A DNA stretch of 64,000 nucleotides. Source: Streptomyces sp. NBC_00341. Lineage in GTDB: Bacteria > Actinomycetota > Actinomycetes > Streptomycetales > Streptomycetaceae. Of this stretch, positions 28,355 through 37,437 are shown piece by piece. A program made the translations under genes and the position numbers. The notes beneath the pieces are model-generated. The model was not told the origin of the DNA and made no database searches. It saw only the letters and a program-made list of their open reading frames with translations. Positions within the stretch are counted from its first letter, which is position 1. Every line of letters starts with the position of its first letter. The stretch covers positions 5,518,001 to 5,582,000 of the forward strand of contig NZ_CP108002.1 in assembly GCF_041435055.1 (NCBI RefSeq), written 5' to 3'.

Positions 28355-29134
28355 TCAGACCGGCAGCCGCCGGAACAGCGGGCGCGGCACATGCCGCAGC
28401 GCCGACATCACGGCCCGCAGCGCCCCCGGCACCCACACCGTCTCCGAGCGGCGGCGCAGACCCGTCACGATCGCGGCCGCGACCGCGTCCGGCGTCGTCA
28501 CCAGGGGCGTCCGCGTGAACGGGATCGTCGCGAGCGGCGCCTCGGCCGCCGTACCGGCCGACTGCACGGGACCGGGGCGTACGACCATCACGTGCACGCC
28601 CGTGCCGTGCAGAGCGTCCCCGAGCCCCTGCGCGAACGCGTCCAGGCCCGCCTTGCTCGACCCGTAGATGAAGTCCGCGCGCCGGGCGCGCTCCCCGGCC
28701 ACCGATGACAGCACCACCAGCGAGCCGTGCCCCTGCGCCTGGAGTGCGCCCGCGCACACCAGCCCGGCGGAGACGGCCCCCGTGTAGTTCGTCTGGGCGA
28801 CCCGGACCGCCGAGAGCGGTTCCTCCTCGTCACGTTCCTGGTCGCCGGGGATACCGAAGGCGAGGAGCACCATGTCGATGTCGCCCTCGGTGAAGATCTT
28901 GCCGAGGGTCATCTCGTGCGACTCGGTGTCCAGCGCGTCGAAGTCGACGGTACGGACGTAGGCGCCGCGCCCGCGCAGCTCGGCCGCCGCGGACTCCAGG
29001 GCGGGGGAGGGGCGTCCGGCGAGCCACACCGTGCGGGTGCGGCAGGCGATCAGGCGGCGTGCGGTGGCGAGCCCGATCTCCGATGTGCCGCCGAGGACGA
29101 GCAGGGACTGCGGGGCACCGAAGGCATCCTTCAC
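28355..29134 (-). CDS. dprE2: DprE2-like decaprenylphosphoryl-ketoribose reductase
   Basis: 259 aa short-chain dehydrogenase. Cofactor motif LVLGGTSEIGLATARRL; catalytic Ser in VVLSSVAGERARRADFIYGSSKAG with Tyr-XXX-Lys (YGSSK). Sequence and pairing with a DprE1-like FAD enzyme upstream identify it as the second half of the polyprenyl-phosphoryl-ribose to arabinose epimerase, the donor pathway for cell-wall arabinan. GTG 29134 has AAGGAG seven nt upstream. It lies 88 nt after dprE1, probably one operon. Confidence 0.9.
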   Translation of the reverse strand: MKDAFGAPQSLLVLGGTSEIGLATARRLIACRTRTVWLAGRPSPALESAAAELRGRGAYVRTVDFDALDTESHEMTLGKIFTEGDIDMVLLAFGIPGDQERDEEEPLSAVRVAQTNYTGAVSAGLVCAGALQAQGHGSLVVLSSVAGERARRADFIYGSSKAGLDAFAQGLGDALHGTGVHVMVVRPGPVQSAGTAAEAPLATIPFTRTPLVTTPDAVAAAIVTGLRRRSETVWVPGALRAVMSALRHVPRPLFRRLPV

Positions 29135-29222
29135 GGAAACGCTCCTTGGGGGAGGGGGAGAAGGCGGGGGAGAGGGGGGAGCGGGGAGAGCGGGGAGAAA
29201 GAGAGTCGGGGCGGCGCGTCGG

Positions 29223-30680
29223 TCAGAGCGAGAGCCGGCGCGAGAGATCCGATCTGAACGCGCCGTCCGGGTCCAACTCGGCACGCAGCGAACGGAAGTC
29301 GCCCAGTCGCGGGTACATCGCGGCCAGCACGTCCGGGCGGATCCGGGCGTCGTTCGTCAGGCAGACCCGGCCGCCCGAGGCCGCCACCTCCTCGTCCAGG
29401 CCGTCGAGGAAGCGCGCCAGCCCCGGCAGGGCGGCCGGCAGGTCGAGGGAGAGCGCCCAGCCGGGCACCGGGAACGACAGCCAGCCCGGATCGCCCGCAC
29501 CGAACCGCCGGAGCACGCCGGGGAACGGCGCGCTCCGGCGCCGCGAGAGCTGCCGGACGATCCGGTGCAGCGTCTCCTCCTGTCCGTGGCCGACGGCGAA
29601 CTCGTAGTGCACGAGACCGCCGCGCCCCTGGACCGGGCTCCAGTGCGGCACCGCGTCCAGCGGGTGGAAGAAGGCGGAGATCCGCCGCAGCTCACCGGTG
29701 CGGGACCGGGGCGCCCGGCGGTGGCGCAGTTCGGCCAGGGCGGCCGCAGAGGCGCGGCCGAGCAGCCCTCCCGAGCCGAGACCCGGGACGAGACCCGGGA
29801 CGAGACCCGAGCCGAGACCCGGGACGAGACCCGAGCCGAGATCCGAGAGGAGGCCCGAGCCGAGACCCGGTACAAGATCCGAGACGCGCGAGGAAGCGGC
29901 GGGCCGTTGGGCGGTGCGGAAGGCGAGCGGTGTGCGCTGGGCGTGCGCCGGGAGTGCATCCAAGGGGGCGTGCTCCCCCCGGGTCAGTACGCCCCGGCCC
30001 GTCGCCCGGCCGCGCGAGGTCAGGTCGATCCGGGCGGACGCGTAGCGGTGGCGGTCGCCGTCCGTGGCGAGACGGGTCATCAGGTCGTCCAGATCGGCGG
30101 CCCGTTCGGTGTCGACCGACATCAGGGACGTCGCGACGGGGTGGAACCGGAGCGTGGCCGAGAGGATCACCCCGGTCAGGCCCATGCCGCCGGTGGTCGC
30201 GTCGAAGAGCGGGGTGCCGGGCCGGACCGTACGGATGCCGCCGTCGGCGGTGAGCAGCTCGAACCGTACGACGTGGCGGGAGAAGGAGCCCGCGGCGCGG
30301 TGGTTGTCGCCGTGGACGTCGGAGCCGATCGCGCCGCCCACCGTGATGTACCGGCTGCCGGGCGTCACCGGCAGGAACCAGCCGAGCGGAAGCAGCACCT
30401 CCACCAGCCGGTGCAGGCTCACACCCGCCTCGCACACCACCTCACCGGTCCCGGCGTCGAAGGCGAGGACGCGGTTCAGCGCCGTCATGTCGAGGACCGA
30501 ACCCCCCGCGTTCTGCGCCGAATCGCCGTGCGCCCGGCCCAGCCCTCGGGCGATCGAGCCACGGGGCCCGCAGCCGCGTACCGTCGCCGCCGCCTCCTCG
30601 TAACTAGCGGGGCGGAAGCGCAGCGCGGTCGTCGGGGCGGTGCGGCCCCAGCCGGTCAGGGACACGGTGTCGACAGACAT
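29223..30680 (-). CDS. dprE1: DprE1-like FAD oxidase
   Basis: 485 aa. The N-terminal FAD_binding_4 domain shows GLGRAHGDSAQNAGG, PVTPGSRYITVGGAIGSDVHG and GMGLTGVIL. The C-terminal half matches mycobacterial DprE1 up to the end (LAAMYPRLGDFRSLRAELDP). It oxidises polyprenyl-phosphoryl ribose to the 2-keto form. Two departures: residues about 265-303 are a repeated Leu-Pro-Gly-Ser insert, and the positions equivalent (from memory) to M. tuberculosis Cys387 and Lys418 are Ser (WALSLDLP) and Asn (LTNDAR). The start ATG has a weak RBS. Confidence 0.88.
   Translation of the reverse strand: MSVDTVSLTGWGRTAPTTALRFRPASYEEAAATVRGCGPRGSIARGLGRAHGDSAQNAGGSVLDMTALNRVLAFDAGTGEVVCEAGVSLHRLVEVLLPLGWFLPVTPGSRYITVGGAIGSDVHGDNHRAAGSFSRHVVRFELLTADGGIRTVRPGTPLFDATTGGMGLTGVILSATLRFHPVATSLMSVDTERAADLDDLMTRLATDGDRHRYASARIDLTSRGRATGRGVLTRGEHAPLDALPAHAQRTPLAFRTAQRPAASSRVSDLVPGLGSGLLSDLGSGLVPGLGSGLVPGLVPGLGSGGLLGRASAAALAELRHRRAPRSRTGELRRISAFFHPLDAVPHWSPVQGRGGLVHYEFAVGHGQEETLHRIVRQLSRRRSAPFPGVLRRFGAGDPGWLSFPVPGWALSLDLPAALPGLARFLDGLDEEVAASGGRVCLTNDARIRPDVLAAMYPRLGDFRSLRAELDPDGAFRSDLSRRLSL
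29771..29885 (-). repeat. Minisatellite inside dprE1
   Basis: Tandem units of about 15-18 nt (GAGACCCGGGAC / GAGCCGAGACCC on the + strand) encode repeated LVPGLGSG. The array keeps the frame and corresponds to the flexible loop region of DprE1, so copy number could vary without breaking the enzyme. Confidence 0.85.
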
Positions 30681-30820
30681 GAGGGTGACCGTATCGCCCG
30701 AGAAAACACCTTTGAGGGATTTGTTACAACACTCACCGAAATGGGTGATTGAAAGGGTGTCATCTCCTACGTGGCCGACCGGACGTCGGTTTTCGGTGCC
30801 GGGGAGGGTAGTCGTACATC

Positions 30821-31924
30821 ATGGACTGGCTGAAAAAACTCCCCGTCATCGGGCCGCTCGTCTCCCGGCTGATGGAGACGCACGTCTGGCGCAGTTACGA
30901 AACGCTGGTACGGGTCCACTGGGCGCGGCTCGCGGCGGCGATCACGTTCATCAGCTTCCTGGCGCTCTTCCCGCTGATCGCGGTCGCCGCGGCGGTCGGC
31001 GCCGCGCTGCTCTCCGACAGTCAGCTCGACAAGATCGAGGACAAGGTCGCCGAGCAGGTCCCCGGCATCTCCGACCAGCTGGGCATCGACAATCTGGTGG
31101 CGCACGCGGGCACGGTCGGACTGGTGGCCGGTGCGCTGCTGCTCTTCACCGGCATCGGCTGGATCGGCTCGATGCGGGACTGCCTGCGCGCGGTCTGGGA
31201 CATGGACGATCTGGACGAGGGCAATCCGGTCATCCGCAAGCTCAAGGACGCCGGGGTGCTGTTCGGCCTGGGCGGGGCGGCCCTGGTGACCCTGGCGATC
31301 TCCTCTGTCGGCTCCGTCGCCGTCGGCTGGATCGCCGATCTGCTCAACATCCCTGAGAACGGCGCGGGCGGGGTGCTGCTGCGGATCGCGGCCCTGCTGG
31401 TCGGGGTGGTCGCCGACTTCCTGCTGTTGCTGTACCTGCTGACCCTGCTGCCCGGCGTCGAGCCGCCGAGGCGCCGGCTGGTGGTGGCCTCACTCGTCGG
31501 CGCGGTCGGCTTCGAGCTGCTGAAGCTGCTGCTCGGCAGCTATATGAAGGGCGTCGCGTCGAAGAGCATGTACGGGGCGTTCGGCGTGCCGATCGCCCTG
31601 CTGCTGTGGATCAACTTCACCGCGAAGCTGCTGCTGTTCTGCGCGGCCTGGACGGCGACGCCGAGCAAGGACGCAGAGGAGCCGCGCCCCGTGGAGGGCG
31701 ACGCGGCTCCGGACGCCTCGGACGCCTCGGACGCCTCGGGTGCCCCAGGCGCCCCGGACGTCCCGGCCGACGGCGGCGAGACCCGGGGCGGGAGCACCCG
31801 GGCACAGCGAACCCGGGGCGCGAGCGCCCCGGGCGGCCGGGTCGGAGGCGGCCGGGTCAGGGCCGGCCGGGTCAGGGGCGGGAGCGGCGGCGCACCAGGT
31901 CCGGCAGCGGCCAGCGCCGGTTGA
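30821..31924 (+). CDS. YihY/BrkB family membrane protein
   Basis: 367 aa. Six hydrophobic segments in the YihY pattern: LAAAITFISFLALFPLIAVAA, VGLVAGALLLFTGIGWIGSM, LFGLGGAALVTLAISSVGSVAVGW, RIAALLVGVVADFLLLLYLL, and YGAFGVPIALLLWINFTAKLLLFCAAW. YihY proteins are inner-membrane proteins of unknown transport role. The last 85 residues are a disordered Asp-Ala-Ser, Gly, Arg tail with a triple ASD repeat. The 3' end overlaps the convergent carboxypeptidase gene by 53 nt. Confidence 0.92.
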   Translation: MDWLKKLPVIGPLVSRLMETHVWRSYETLVRVHWARLAAAITFISFLALFPLIAVAAAVGAALLSDSQLDKIEDKVAEQVPGISDQLGIDNLVAHAGTVGLVAGALLLFTGIGWIGSMRDCLRAVWDMDDLDEGNPVIRKLKDAGVLFGLGGAALVTLAISSVGSVAVGWIADLLNIPENGAGGVLLRIAALLVGVVADFLLLLYLLTLLPGVEPPRRRLVVASLVGAVGFELLKLLLGSYMKGVASKSMYGAFGVPIALLLWINFTAKLLLFCAAWTATPSKDAEEPRPVEGDAAPDASDASDASGAPGAPDVPADGGETRGGSTRAQRTRGASAPGGRVGGGRVRAGRVRGGSGGAPGPAAASAG

Positions 31925-33134
31925 CCAGGTACGCGGCCCCGGCGACCAGCACCAGCACCCCGCCGATGATGCCCAGCGCGACCCCGACCCCGCCGGAACC
32001 GCCCGTGGCGGCGGCCTTCGTGGTCTTCGCCGCGCCGTGCTGGGCCTTGGCGGCGGCGGGCCCGTCGGCCTCCGCGCCCTTGCCCGTGCCGTTGTCGGGC
32101 ACCGCGGACTTCGGGGGGACCAGTTCGCCGACCGGTGTCACCTTGCCGCTCGCGCTGAAGCCCCAGTCGAGCAGGCTCGCCGCCTCGTTGTAGACGGCGT
32201 GCGTCTCGTCGGACGACGGGTGCATGACGGTGACGAGTAGCACCTTGCCGTTGCGCTCGGCGACACCCGTGAAGGTGTTGCCCGCGTGCGACGTGTAGCC
32301 GTTCTTGACGCCCGCGATGCCCTTGTACGGGGTGACGCCGTCGGCTCCGGTGAGCAGCCGGTTGGTGTTCTGGATGCCGAACTCCTCCCGCTTCTCGCCC
32401 TTCTCCTTCTTGCCGGGGAACTCCGCCGTGCCGGTCGAGCAGTACTCGCGGAAGTCCGCGTTCTGCAGCCCGCTGCGGGCGAACAGGGTCAGGTCGTACG
32501 CACTGGAGACCTGTTTGGGGGCGTCGTAGCCGTCGGGCGACACGACGTGGGTGTCCAGGGCCTGCAGCTCCTCGGCGTGGCTGTTCATGTCGTCGACGGT
32601 CTTCGGGACGCCCCCGTACATCGAGGCCAGCACGTGCACCGCGTCGTTGCCCGAACGCAGGAAGACGCCGAGCCACAGGTCGTGCACCGTGTAGCTGAGG
32701 TCCTCCTTCACCCCCACCAGGCTGCTGCCCTCGCCCATGTCCGCGAGGTCCTCGTCCTTCACCGTGTACTCCCGCGTCTTCGGCTGCAGGGCCGGTGCCG
32801 GCATCACGGTGTCCGCGAACAGCATCTTCAGGGTGGAGGCCGGAGGCAGCCGCCAGTGCGGATTGTGCGAGGCGAGCACCTCACCGCTCTCGGCGTCCGA
32901 GACCATCCACGATCTGCCGGTCAGGTCCTTGGGCAGGACCGGCGCCCCGGGGCCGAGATTCACCTGGGTGCCCGACTGACCCAGCTGTTCGCCACCGACC
33001 CGCGACATGTCGGCGGGCGGCTTCGGCGCGTCGTCGGAGGTGTCCTTGTCGACCGCAGAGGCAGGGCTGACGGCGAGAGCGGACAGCAGGGCGGCAGAGG
33101 TGACCGCCAGTGCGGTCTTCTTGAGAGCTGACAC
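31872..33134 (-). CDS. D-alanyl-D-alanine carboxypeptidase (S11)
   Basis: 420 aa. N-terminal signal peptide (VSALKKTALAVTSAALLSALA then VSPASA). The S11 penicillin-binding domain has SXXK in LPPASTLKML and SGN in FLRSGNDAV. The third motif, normally KTG, reads GVKNGYTSHAGN. A disordered Ala/Lys region and a C-terminal membrane anchor (GVALGIIGGVLVLVAGAAYLV) with a basic tail follow. It trims the terminal D-Ala of peptidoglycan stem peptides outside the cell. GTG 33134 has no RBS but has TACGTT seven nt upstream, suggesting a leaderless mRNA. Confidence 0.92.
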   Translation of the reverse strand: MSALKKTALAVTSAALLSALAVSPASAVDKDTSDDAPKPPADMSRVGGEQLGQSGTQVNLGPGAPVLPKDLTGRSWMVSDAESGEVLASHNPHWRLPPASTLKMLFADTVMPAPALQPKTREYTVKDEDLADMGEGSSLVGVKEDLSYTVHDLWLGVFLRSGNDAVHVLASMYGGVPKTVDDMNSHAEELQALDTHVVSPDGYDAPKQVSSAYDLTLFARSGLQNADFREYCSTGTAEFPGKKEKGEKREEFGIQNTNRLLTGADGVTPYKGIAGVKNGYTSHAGNTFTGVAERNGKVLLVTVMHPSSDETHAVYNEAASLLDWGFSASGKVTPVGELVPPKSAVPDNGTGKGAEADGPAAAKAQHGAAKTTKAAATGGSGGVGVALGIIGGVLVLVAGAAYLVNRRWPLPDLVRRRSRP

Positions 33135-33270
33135 GGTCGAAAACGTACATGCAGTTGATGTGAAAATAGGCACCGACGGTATGACCCGCCGGGCGCACCG
33201 CCAGGACAGCCCACCCAGGAACAGCCCACCCCGGGCGAGCCGGCCCGGGCGGGCCGGAGATACTGAGTCC

Positions 33271-33516
33271 ATGAAGCTCAGCCGCCCCGTCTCCTGGTTC
33301 CTGCTCGCTTTCGGGGTGTGGAGCTGGTTCATCTGGATCACTTTCGTCAAGAACCTGTGGAAGGACGGCAGCGGTCTCGCCTTCGACGACGCGGGTGACC
33401 CTACTGCGTACTTCTGGGTGCATCTGCTGCTCGCCATCACGTCCTTTCTTCTGGGGACGGCGGTTGGCGTGATCGGGTTCCGCGGCGTCAGGGCATTGCG
33501 CGACCGGTCCGCGTAG
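33271..33516 (+). CDS. SCO4848-type small membrane protein
   Basis: 81 aa, two membrane segments (VSWFLLAFGVWSWFIWITFVK and YFWVHLLLAITSFLLGTAVGV) joined by an acidic loop (FDDAGDPT). It matches the small actinobacterial membrane family named after SCO4848. The ATG has GGAGA upstream. Function unknown. Confidence 0.88.
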   Translation: MKLSRPVSWFLLAFGVWSWFIWITFVKNLWKDGSGLAFDDAGDPTAYFWVHLLLAITSFLLGTAVGVIGFRGVRALRDRSA

Positions 33517-33570
33517 CGGCTCGGCACCTCGTACGGACCGAATACGGACAAACAGGGCGGGGCGGCGTAC

Positions 33571-34878
33571 ATGGCAGTCATGGGGTTCGTTCTGCTGGCG
33601 GTCGTGGCCCTCGCGCTGCTCGTCGCCGTGCACCGCTATGTGTGGCGCCGCTTCGTCGGTGACACGACCGCCGCCGGCAGCCGGCTGCGCCGGGCGGGCA
33701 CGGTGGCGGCGTACGTACTCCCACTGCTGAGCGTCGGCGCCCTGGTCTCCGGCCGCTCGGGTGTGCCGTTCTGGCTCCAGCAGGTGCTGGCCTGGCCGGG
33801 CTACCTGTGGCTGGCCGCGCTGCTCTACCTGACCCTGGCCCTGCTGGTCGGTGAGGCGGTACGGCCGCTGCTGCGCCGGCTGCTCGCGCGCCGGGCGACG
33901 ACGGCCGGGGCCGGGACCGATCCGGCGCGCACGCCGGAGACCGAGCAGACGGCGGAGAACGGACAGGTGGCGGAGGCCGAGCGCGCCGGCTCCGACACCA
34001 GGACGGCCGCACCACCCGCCCCCCTCGCGCCGCCCGCGCCCCCCGCACCCTCCGCCTCGCGCCGGCTCTTCGTCGCGCGGGCCGTCGGGGGCGCCGCGGC
34101 CGTCGCCGGGCTCGGCACGGTCGGGTACGGCACGTACGGGGTGCTGCGCGGCCCGCGGGTCAAGCGCGTCACCATCCCGCTGGCCCGGCTGCCCCGCTCC
34201 GCGCACGGTTTCCGGATCGCCGTGGTCAGCGACATCCACCTCGGCCCGATCCTGGGCCGGGCGCACACCCAGCGGATCGTCGACACGGTCAACCGGACCC
34301 AGCCCGACCTGATCGCGGTCGTCGGGGACCTGGTCGACGGATCGGTCGCGGATCTCGGTCCGGCCGCGGAGCCGCTCGCGGGCCTCCGCTCCCGGCATGG
34401 CGCGTTCTTTGTCACCGGCAACCACGAGTACTACTCCGGCGCGGCCCAATGGGTGGACCACGTAAGGGAATTGGGGATGCACCCGCTGGAGAATGCCCGG
34501 GTGGAGATCGACGGCTTCGATCTTGCCGGGGTCAATGACATCGGGGGCGAGAGCGAGGGGCAGGGCCCGGACTTCGGCCGCGCCCTGGGCGACCGGGACC
34601 GCTCACGGGCCGCCGTCCTCATGGCCCATCAGCCCGTCCTCATCGACGAGGCCGTCGCGCACGGCGTGGACCTGCAGCTCTCCGGGCACACCCACGGCGG
34701 CCAGCTCTGGCCGGGCAACTACATCGCGGAGCTGTCCAACCCCACGGTCGCCGGTCTCGAACGCTACGGCGACACCCAGCTCTACGTCACGCGCGGCGCG
34801 GGCGCCTGGGGTCCGCCGGTACGGGTCGGTGCCCCCTCGGACATCACCGTCGTCGAACTCGCCTCCAAGCACGCCTAG
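33571..34878 (+). CDS. Membrane-anchored metallophosphoesterase
   Basis: 435 aa. N-terminal membrane part (about 1-110) with three hydrophobic segments, then a Pro/Ala linker and one more segment (RAVGGAAAVAGLGTVGYGTYG). The calcineurin-like domain (about 210-425) has all metal motifs: VVSDIHLGP, GDLVDGS, TGNHEYYSG, LMAHQP and LSGHTHGGQLWPG. It belongs to the YkuE/YaeI-like group of envelope phosphoesterases, which may act on lipid or nucleotide phosphates. Follows the small membrane gene by 54 nt. Confidence 0.93.
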   Translation: MAVMGFVLLAVVALALLVAVHRYVWRRFVGDTTAAGSRLRRAGTVAAYVLPLLSVGALVSGRSGVPFWLQQVLAWPGYLWLAALLYLTLALLVGEAVRPLLRRLLARRATTAGAGTDPARTPETEQTAENGQVAEAERAGSDTRTAAPPAPLAPPAPPAPSASRRLFVARAVGGAAAVAGLGTVGYGTYGVLRGPRVKRVTIPLARLPRSAHGFRIAVVSDIHLGPILGRAHTQRIVDTVNRTQPDLIAVVGDLVDGSVADLGPAAEPLAGLRSRHGAFFVTGNHEYYSGAAQWVDHVRELGMHPLENARVEIDGFDLAGVNDIGGESEGQGPDFGRALGDRDRSRAAVLMAHQPVLIDEAVAHGVDLQLSGHTHGGQLWPGNYIAELSNPTVAGLERYGDTQLYVTRGAGAWGPPVRVGAPSDITVVELASKHA

Positions 34879-35086
34879 ACGGCGTCCGCAGGCGAATTCG
34901 GTGACCGGTTACCAACCCTCTGTATTCGGCCTATCGTCGAAGGTTTCAAGTAACGAACGAAAGGCTGTGTATCCCTGATTTCCTCTTCCAGATGTGAAAA
35001 TCGTGTGATTGGCTGAGCGCGAACGTGCGGTGATCTGCGTATCTGAGCGCGACACCGAGGTGGGGCTGTTAAGGGAGAGCACGGCA

Positions 35087-36640
35087 ATGCGGTCGATCCG
35101 AATACGGATTCTCGCGATTCTCGCGGTTTTGGTCATCGCAGGCGTCGGCGCCTGGCAGTTGCTTCCTTCGGACGGAGCGAAGGAGGATCCGGTCTCCGTC
35201 GGCACGACCGACATAGTGACCTCGCTCGACCCGGCGGGAGCGTACGACGCCGGCTCATGGGCGATGTACAGCAACGTCTACCAGTCCCTCATGACGTTCA
35301 AGTCCGGGGCGATCGTCCCCGAGCCGGACGCGGCCGAGAGCTGCGGCTTCCTCGGCGGGAAGCTCCAGACGTACCAGTGCAAGCTCCGTGACGACCTGTC
35401 GTTCTCCAACGGCCGGAAGATCACCGCGGAGGACGTCAAGTACTCCTTCGAGCGCATGCTCAGGATCAAGACGAACGTCGGTCCCTCGGTGCTGTTCCCG
35501 ACCCTCAAGAACGTGGTGACCGAGGGCCGGACGATCACGTTCAACCTCTCGTCGCGCGACGCGACGTTCCCGCAGAAGCTCGCCACCGGGGCCGGTTCGA
35601 TCGTCGACCGGGAGGCCTACTCGGACAACAAGCTGCGGGCCGACAACAAGGTCAGCGGCTCGGGGCCGTACGTGCTCAAGTCGTACGAGCCGGGCGCCAA
35701 GGCCGAACTGGTGCCGAACAGCAAGTACAAGGGCGCGCTGAAGAAGACCGGCGGACCGGTCACCGTGCGCTACTACAAGCAGTCGGAGGACCTGCTGGCG
35801 GCCTGGAAGTCGGGGCAGATCGATGTCACGCACCGTCAGCTCCCGCCGACCGCGCTCGCGGAGCTGAACCCCGGCGATTCCGACCAGCGCGTCACGGAGG
35901 CGGACAGCGCCGAGATCCGCAACCTCGTCTTCAACGTCCGCGCCGGTTCGCCGCTCGCCGACAAGCGGGTCCGCCAGGCCATCGCGTCGATCATCGACCG
36001 CGCGCCGCTGGTGACCAAGGTCTACCAGGGCACCGTCGAGCCGCTCTACTCGCTGATCCCGCAGGGCTACATCGGGCACAGCACCCCGTTCTTCGACGAG
36101 TACCCGTCGCCCGACCCCAAGCGGGCCAAGAAGCTGCTGGAGGAAGCGGGCGTCCAGCTGCCGCTCCCGATCACCTTCGCCTACCGCACCGGCGACTCGT
36201 ACACGCCGGAGAGCAAGGAGATCCAGCGTCAGCTGAACGCGGACGGGCTGTTCAAGGTGACGATCAAGTCCGTGGAGTGGACGGCGTTCCAGAAGGGCTA
36301 CGCGGCCGGTAAGTACGACATGTACACCGTCGGCTGGCTCCCCGACTACCCGGACCCCGACACCTTCAGCCAGCCGCTCGTGGGCCGTGACACCAGCCTC
36401 CACAACGGCTACAGCAGCAAGAAGATGGACCAGCTGATCAGCGACACGCTGCAGTTCAGCGACCGCAGCCGCACCTCGGCCGACTTCAAGGACCTCCAGA
36501 AGCTGGTCGGCGAGGACGTGCCGCTCGTCCCGCTGTGGCAGAAGAAGGACTACGTCCTCGCCAAGCCCGACGTGTCCGGTTCGCAGTACCTCTCGGACGG
36601 CACCGGCATCTGGCGGCTGTGGGAACTCGGCTGGATCTGA
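35087..36640 (+). CDS. Family 5 peptide-binding ABC transporter protein
   Basis: 517 aa solute-binding protein of the peptide/nickel/oligosaccharide family 5. Visible are PVSVGTTDIVTSLDPAGAYD, the family LRDDLSFSNGRKITAEDVKYSFERM, SGPYVLKSYEPGAKAELV, RQAIASIIDRAPLV and the C-terminal DYPDPDTF and VPLVPLWQKKDYV. The N-terminal hydrophobic segment (RILAILAVLVIAGVGAWQLL) is not followed by a lipobox Cys, so it is either Sec-cleaved or membrane-anchored. ATG 35087 has AAGGGAGAG upstream. No permease or ATPase is nearby, so it is an orphan component. Confidence 0.92.
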   Translation: MRSIRIRILAILAVLVIAGVGAWQLLPSDGAKEDPVSVGTTDIVTSLDPAGAYDAGSWAMYSNVYQSLMTFKSGAIVPEPDAAESCGFLGGKLQTYQCKLRDDLSFSNGRKITAEDVKYSFERMLRIKTNVGPSVLFPTLKNVVTEGRTITFNLSSRDATFPQKLATGAGSIVDREAYSDNKLRADNKVSGSGPYVLKSYEPGAKAELVPNSKYKGALKKTGGPVTVRYYKQSEDLLAAWKSGQIDVTHRQLPPTALAELNPGDSDQRVTEADSAEIRNLVFNVRAGSPLADKRVRQAIASIIDRAPLVTKVYQGTVEPLYSLIPQGYIGHSTPFFDEYPSPDPKRAKKLLEEAGVQLPLPITFAYRTGDSYTPESKEIQRQLNADGLFKVTIKSVEWTAFQKGYAAGKYDMYTVGWLPDYPDPDTFSQPLVGRDTSLHNGYSSKKMDQLISDTLQFSDRSRTSADFKDLQKLVGEDVPLVPLWQKKDYVLAKPDVSGSQYLSDGTGIWRLWELGWI

Positions 36641-36673
36641 CGGTCCCTCGCGGACCAGCAGGCAGAACGCACA

Positions 36674-36710
36674 GGAGCGGCCGCCCCGGCATCAGCGGGG
36701 CGGCCGCTCC
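36674..36710. terminator. Bidirectional terminator
   Basis: 15-bp perfect stem (36674-36688 with 36696-36710), loop GCATCAG. It lies 33 nt past the peptide-binding-protein stop. The stop codon of the convergent TetR gene (36692-36694) sits in the loop. Confidence 0.82.
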
Positions 36711-37417
36711 GGCGTGTGCCCCGTCGCGCCCGGCAGGAACTCCTCCAGCACCGCGTGGACCTGGCGCACGAGCGGTCGCAGCACCCGGAACCGGGACAGC
36801 GCGATGGCCCGCGCGATGATCGGTGCGGTGCGCTCCACGAGGCGGCGGCTGCGTTCGGCGTCGTCCGTCCGGTCGTACACCCAGTACAGCACCAGGCCCA
36901 TCTGGTTCAGCCACATCAGCTGCGGCAGCAGCTCCGCCAGTTCGGGATCGACCTTGGTGTCCGCGCCCGCCAGGCAGCGCCGGTGGATGGAGATCGCCGC
37001 GTCGCGGGCCGCGACGGAGTCCTTGGAGAAGGGGCTGAGCGGGCTCTCCGGATCGGCGGCGTTCTTGAAGAACTGGGCGGCGAAGCGGTGGTACGGCTCC
37101 GCCACGTCCAGCCAGCCGAGGAGGACCCCGCGGATGCGTACCGCGAGGTCCTGGTCGCCGGCCAGAACCGGCTGGACCGCCGCCTCGTGCTCGGCGGCGA
37201 TCCGGTCGTAGAAGCCCTGGACGAGGTGTTCCTTGGACGAGAAGTAGTAGTACGCGTTCCCTACGGAGACACCGGCCTCCTGGGCGATGGCCCGCATCGT
37301 CGTCTTGTCGTAACCGCGTTCCTGGAAGAGCCGGAGCGCGGTTTCGAGGATGAGTGTGCGGGTCTGCTCGCTCTTGGGAGCCTTGACTTCCTTCACGTCC
37401 TTCTCTTCCTTCACCAC
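36692..37417 (-). CDS. TetR family regulator
   Basis: About 241 aa. HTH (about 15-60): ILETALRLFQERGYDKTTMRA, IAQEAGVSVGNAYYYFSSKEH. The C-terminal ligand domain has RIRGVLLGWLDVAEPYHRFAA and MGLVLYWVYDRTDDAERS. Start at GTG 37417 (a second GTG follows directly). TACCCT lies seven nt upstream, so besides read-through from the DCC gene (21-nt gap) it may have its own leaderless promoter. It is the third gene of an operon whose promoter carries two TetR-like palindromes, implying autoregulation. Confidence 0.92.
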   Translation of the reverse strand: MVKEEKDVKEVKAPKSEQTRTLILETALRLFQERGYDKTTMRAIAQEAGVSVGNAYYYFSSKEHLVQGFYDRIAAEHEAAVQPVLAGDQDLAVRIRGVLLGWLDVAEPYHRFAAQFFKNAADPESPLSPFSKDSVAARDAAISIHRRCLAGADTKVDPELAELLPQLMWLNQMGLVLYWVYDRTDDAERSRRLVERTAPIIARAIALSRFRVLRPLVRQVHAVLEEFLPGATGHTPERPPR

Positions 37418-37437
37418 GGTCCCGAGGGTATCGGGGA

